This document shows, one piece after another, positions 5,890 to 7,471 of a DNA stretch of 7,471 bases (its first letter is position 1; the number at the start of each line of letters is the position of its first letter). The notes beneath the pieces are model-generated. The model saw only the letters and a program-made list of their open reading frames with translations. It searched no databases and had not been told where the DNA came from. Position numbers and translations under genes: made by a program. Source of the DNA: Caulobacter sp. (GTDB taxonomy: Bacteria; Pseudomonadota; Alphaproteobacteria; Caulobacterales; Caulobacteraceae); NCBI GenBank assembly GCA_014378155.1, contig JACMOF010000413.1, forward strand, positions 1-7,471, in the 5' to 3' direction.

Positions 5890-6140
5890 ATACCGCAAGC
5901 TATTCAACTTATGCGTTTATCGCCGGAAAATCACGAGTTGACGCCAGCCAGGAAGGCCGATTTCTGATACAGTGTTGGCGCTGATTTGCTGGCAAAGGCG
6001 TCAGCTGGGCGCGCCGTCGGGGAATGCCTTCATTGACCAGAGACCTCGATTCCCCTTCGGGCCAACCTGATCCCAGCGCGAGAACCGGGACCAGCGAAGA
6101 AGCCTGGATCGTAGGGTCCAACCCCGAACAGGCCATCCGT
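5890..6140 (+). other. Upstream region of the small unknown gene
   Basis: This 250-nt stretch has no supported gene. A TTGACG (5938-5943) and a TGATAC (5965-5970) look like promoter hexamers, but 21 nt separate them, longer than the usual 16-18, so a promoter is only suggested. The frame of the following gene stays open back to an ATG at 6024, but those codons use rare forms (two AGA, GTA, CAA, several CCT) and A/T third bases far more than the rest of the gene, and are probably untranslated. Confidence 0.3.
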
Positions 6141-6434
6141 ATGCGGAGCCTTTCGGTCTATCTCAGCAACGGCGGCGCCCTGACGGATGTCCGCCTGGTC
6201 GAAGGCCAGGACGAGCGCTGGACCATGTTCGTGCGGCTGATCAACCGGCCCGGCGAATATCGCCTCAACCTCTTCAAGTCCGACCAGCCCAAGACCTACC
6301 GGGACGTCGACCTGGCCATCGCCACCGTCCGCGACGACTTCGGCTACTATGGCTCGATCACCCTAGCGACCGAGCAGCGCCCCAAGGCCGGCAAGGCCCA
6401 GGCCGGCCCGATCACCGACAGCGACGAAGACTAG
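6141..6434 (+). CDS. Small conserved-looking protein of unknown function
   Basis: 97 residues from the ATG at 6141. I do not recognise a named family. The core alternates strands and turns (LSVYLSNGGALTDVRLVEG, then WTMFVRLINRPGEYRLNLF) and is followed by one helix (KTYRDVDLAIATVRDDFG) and a final strand (YYGSITLATEQRP); the C-terminal 20 residues are basic, then acidic, and probably disordered. No signal peptide, membrane segment or metal motif is seen. An ATG at 6024 would add 39 residues rich in Pro, Ser and Asp, but codon use there is unlike the rest. AGG lies 8 nt before the ATG at 6141. Codon use in the core is strongly that of the host, so a real gene is likely. A strong terminator follows, so it is a single-gene unit. 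Confidence 0.65.
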   Translation: MRSLSVYLSNGGALTDVRLVEGQDERWTMFVRLINRPGEYRLNLFKSDQPKTYRDVDLAIATVRDDFGYYGSITLATEQRPKAGKAQAGPITDSDED

Positions 6435-6456
6435 CCGCCACGAATTCCCGACCTTC

Positions 6457-6479
6457 GCCGACGCCGATTCGGCGTCGGC
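6457..6479 (+). terminator. Strong hairpin terminator after the small unknown gene
   Basis: GCCGACGCCG-att-CGGCGTCGGC is a perfect 10-bp, GC-rich stem beginning 22 nt after the stop codon, followed only by TTG. It is a typical high-GC terminator with a poor T tract, and separates the unknown gene from the histidine kinase gene. Confidence 0.65.
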
Positions 6480-6583
6480 TTGACCGTTGACGCACTCGCC
6501 CGGGATGGGCGGCGTGGCGCCCTGCATCCCCTGCAGAGCTTCGCTGCTTGCTTAGGCATGGTCACGGCCCCATGCATGTCGCC

Positions 6584-7471
6584 ATGACCTCCGACAATCG
6601 ATCACAGTTGACGCTCCTGGTAGGCTTCACCCTGCTCGTCGTCATGATCCTGGGGTCGGTCTGGCTCGCTGATCAGCAAAAGCAAAGTTTCGCCCTGGTC
6701 CGTCATACGCTGGAAGTGGAGAGCCGGCTCTCCACGGTGCTGTCGGATTTCCAGGACGCCGAGACCGGTCAGCGCGGCTTTTTACTCACCGGCCAGGACG
6801 ATTATCTCAAGCCTTATGAGGCTGCGGTCAGCCGCGTCGATGCAGATGTCAAAGCCCTGACGGCAGCGACGGCCGACAATCCCCTTCAACAGACCTCGAT
6901 GAAAACCCTGCGTGGGCTGGCCACCGCCAGGCAGGAGGGCCTGCGCCAGAGCGTCGCGCTCTACCGCAGCGGCGATCATATGGGCGCGACGGCCCCGCGG
7001 CAGCTCGGTGTCGGCAAGGCGCTGATGGACCAGATCCGCGGCGTGATTGTCGCGATGAAGGCGGAGGAGCGCGGGCTGCTGCGCGGCAGAGAGCAAGTTA
7101 CCGTCCGCCAGGCCAGTCTCGCCCAGGCGGGTCTGGTCGTGAACGGGATCGTGATCCTCATCCTGGTCTTCATCACCTTTCGCCAGGCGCACACCCGGCT
7201 CGCGCTCGCTGTGGTCTCGGCGGCGGGGCTCAAGTCCTCCAACGCCGACCTGCTGGCGTCGGCCGCCGATCTCAAGGTGGCGAACGCCTCTCTGAAAGAG
7301 GAGTTGGGGACCCGCGAGGCGGCCGAGGCCCAGGTCCGGCAGATGCAGAAGATGGAGAGCATTGGCCAGCTGTCCGGCGGCATCGCACACGACTTCAACA
7401 ACATGCTGTCGATCATCATCGGCTCGCTCGATATCGCCAAACGTCGTCTCGACACCGACCGGGCCCGCGCC
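6584..7471 (+). CDS. Membrane sensor histidine kinase with CHASE3 domain, N-terminal part (runs off right edge)
   Basis: Partial: 296 codons are open to the right edge. A first membrane helix (about residues 9-28) and a second (183-199) bound an extracytoplasmic CHASE3-type sensor domain; [15 protein letters not shown] (56-70) and the following [10 protein letters not shown] are its hallmark. A coiled-coil-like segment (about 215-258) links to the HisKA dimerisation helix, with the phosphorylated His at 269 in [18 protein letters not shown]. That GGIAHDFNN form is typical of hybrid kinases that carry a receiver domain, so an ATPase domain and perhaps a receiver are expected outside the window. 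The start is uncertain: ATGs at 6584 and 6572 are in frame and neither has a clear ribosome site. A 6-bp inverted repeat, GCATGG/CCATGC (6556-6561 and 6570-6575), overlaps the earlier one. The ligand is unknown. Confidence 0.88.
   Translation, partial: MTSDNRSQLTLLVGFTLLVVMILGSVWLADQQKQSFALVRHTLEVESRLSTVLSDFQDAETGQRGFLLTGQDDYLKPYEAAVSRVDADVKALTAATADNPLQQTSMKTLRGLATARQEGLRQSVALYRSGDHMGATAPRQLGVGKALMDQIRGVIVAMKAEERGLLRGREQVTVRQASLAQAGLVVNGIVILILVFITFRQAHTRLALAVVSAAGLKSSNADLLASAADLKVANASLKEELGTREAAEAQVRQMQKMESIGQLSGGIAHDFNNMLSIIIGSLDIAKRRLDTDRARA

Noticed and set aside
5278..5907. 209-codon minus-strand frame opposite the DUF736 gene
   Set aside because: Shadow of the DUF736 gene; it would also run across the terminator and the three hairpins.
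6782..7390. 202-codon minus-strand frame opposite the histidine kinase gene
   Set aside because: Antisense to the clear CHASE3/HisKA coding frame; its composition reflects the GC-rich opposite strand.
1..7471. CRISPR arrays, tRNA or rRNA genes, IS ends
   Set aside because: No regular repeat-spacer pattern, tRNA-like fold or terminal inverted repeats with a transposase were seen.

Overview
The window is GC-rich with strong G/C preference at third codon positions, and its genes resemble those of alphaproteobacteria. The gene set (DUF736, an alphaproteobacterial-type toprim protein, a large ParB-like protein, a strawberry-notch/methylase protein, a CHASE3 histidine kinase) would fit the Caulobacteraceae (Caulobacter, Phenylobacterium, Brevundimonas) or a relative, but the sequence alone does not fix the genus or say whether this is plasmid or integrated DNA. 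No integrase, transposase, transfer gene, tRNA or rRNA is visible.

Minus strand, read right to left: a toprim-domain protein (4902 to 4009) with an almost perfect Shine-Dalgarno sequence, then a 679-residue ParB/RepB-like protein (3885 to 1846), then a hairpin that could end the operon (1773-1799). Next come a solitary Phd/YefM-type antitoxin (1735 to 1472) with no visible toxin, and a complete VapB-VapC pair (1327 to 598). Last is the beginning of a large protein with an N6-adenine methylase fold (479 to beyond the left edge), very probably the strawberry-notch/DarB-like methylase-helicase that accompanies this gene set on alphaproteobacterial plasmids and integrative elements. The ParB-like and methylase genes share a similar leader: an A3-G2-A-G3-A-G2 purine tract about 60-70 nt upstream of each start and a second conserved block near each start. 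This suggests that they once followed the same kind of leader, and that the toxin-antitoxin genes now lie between them.

Plus strand: after a 500-nt divergent region without a convincing gene comes a DUF736 gene (5425-5760) with a terminator, then three perfect hairpins in a row (5821-5889) that no gene explains. A small unrecognised protein (6141-6434) with its own strong terminator follows, and then the first 296 residues of a membrane-bound sensor histidine kinase (CHASE3, HisKA) running off the right edge.

The core (toprim, ParB-like, methylase/helicase, DUF736) is a recurring set of uncertain function. Similarity of the last gene type to phage P1 DarB suggests a role in protecting or establishing incoming DNA, but that is inference. 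The most interesting features are the shared leader with G-quadruplex potential, the triple hairpin, and the TA genes lodged inside the module.
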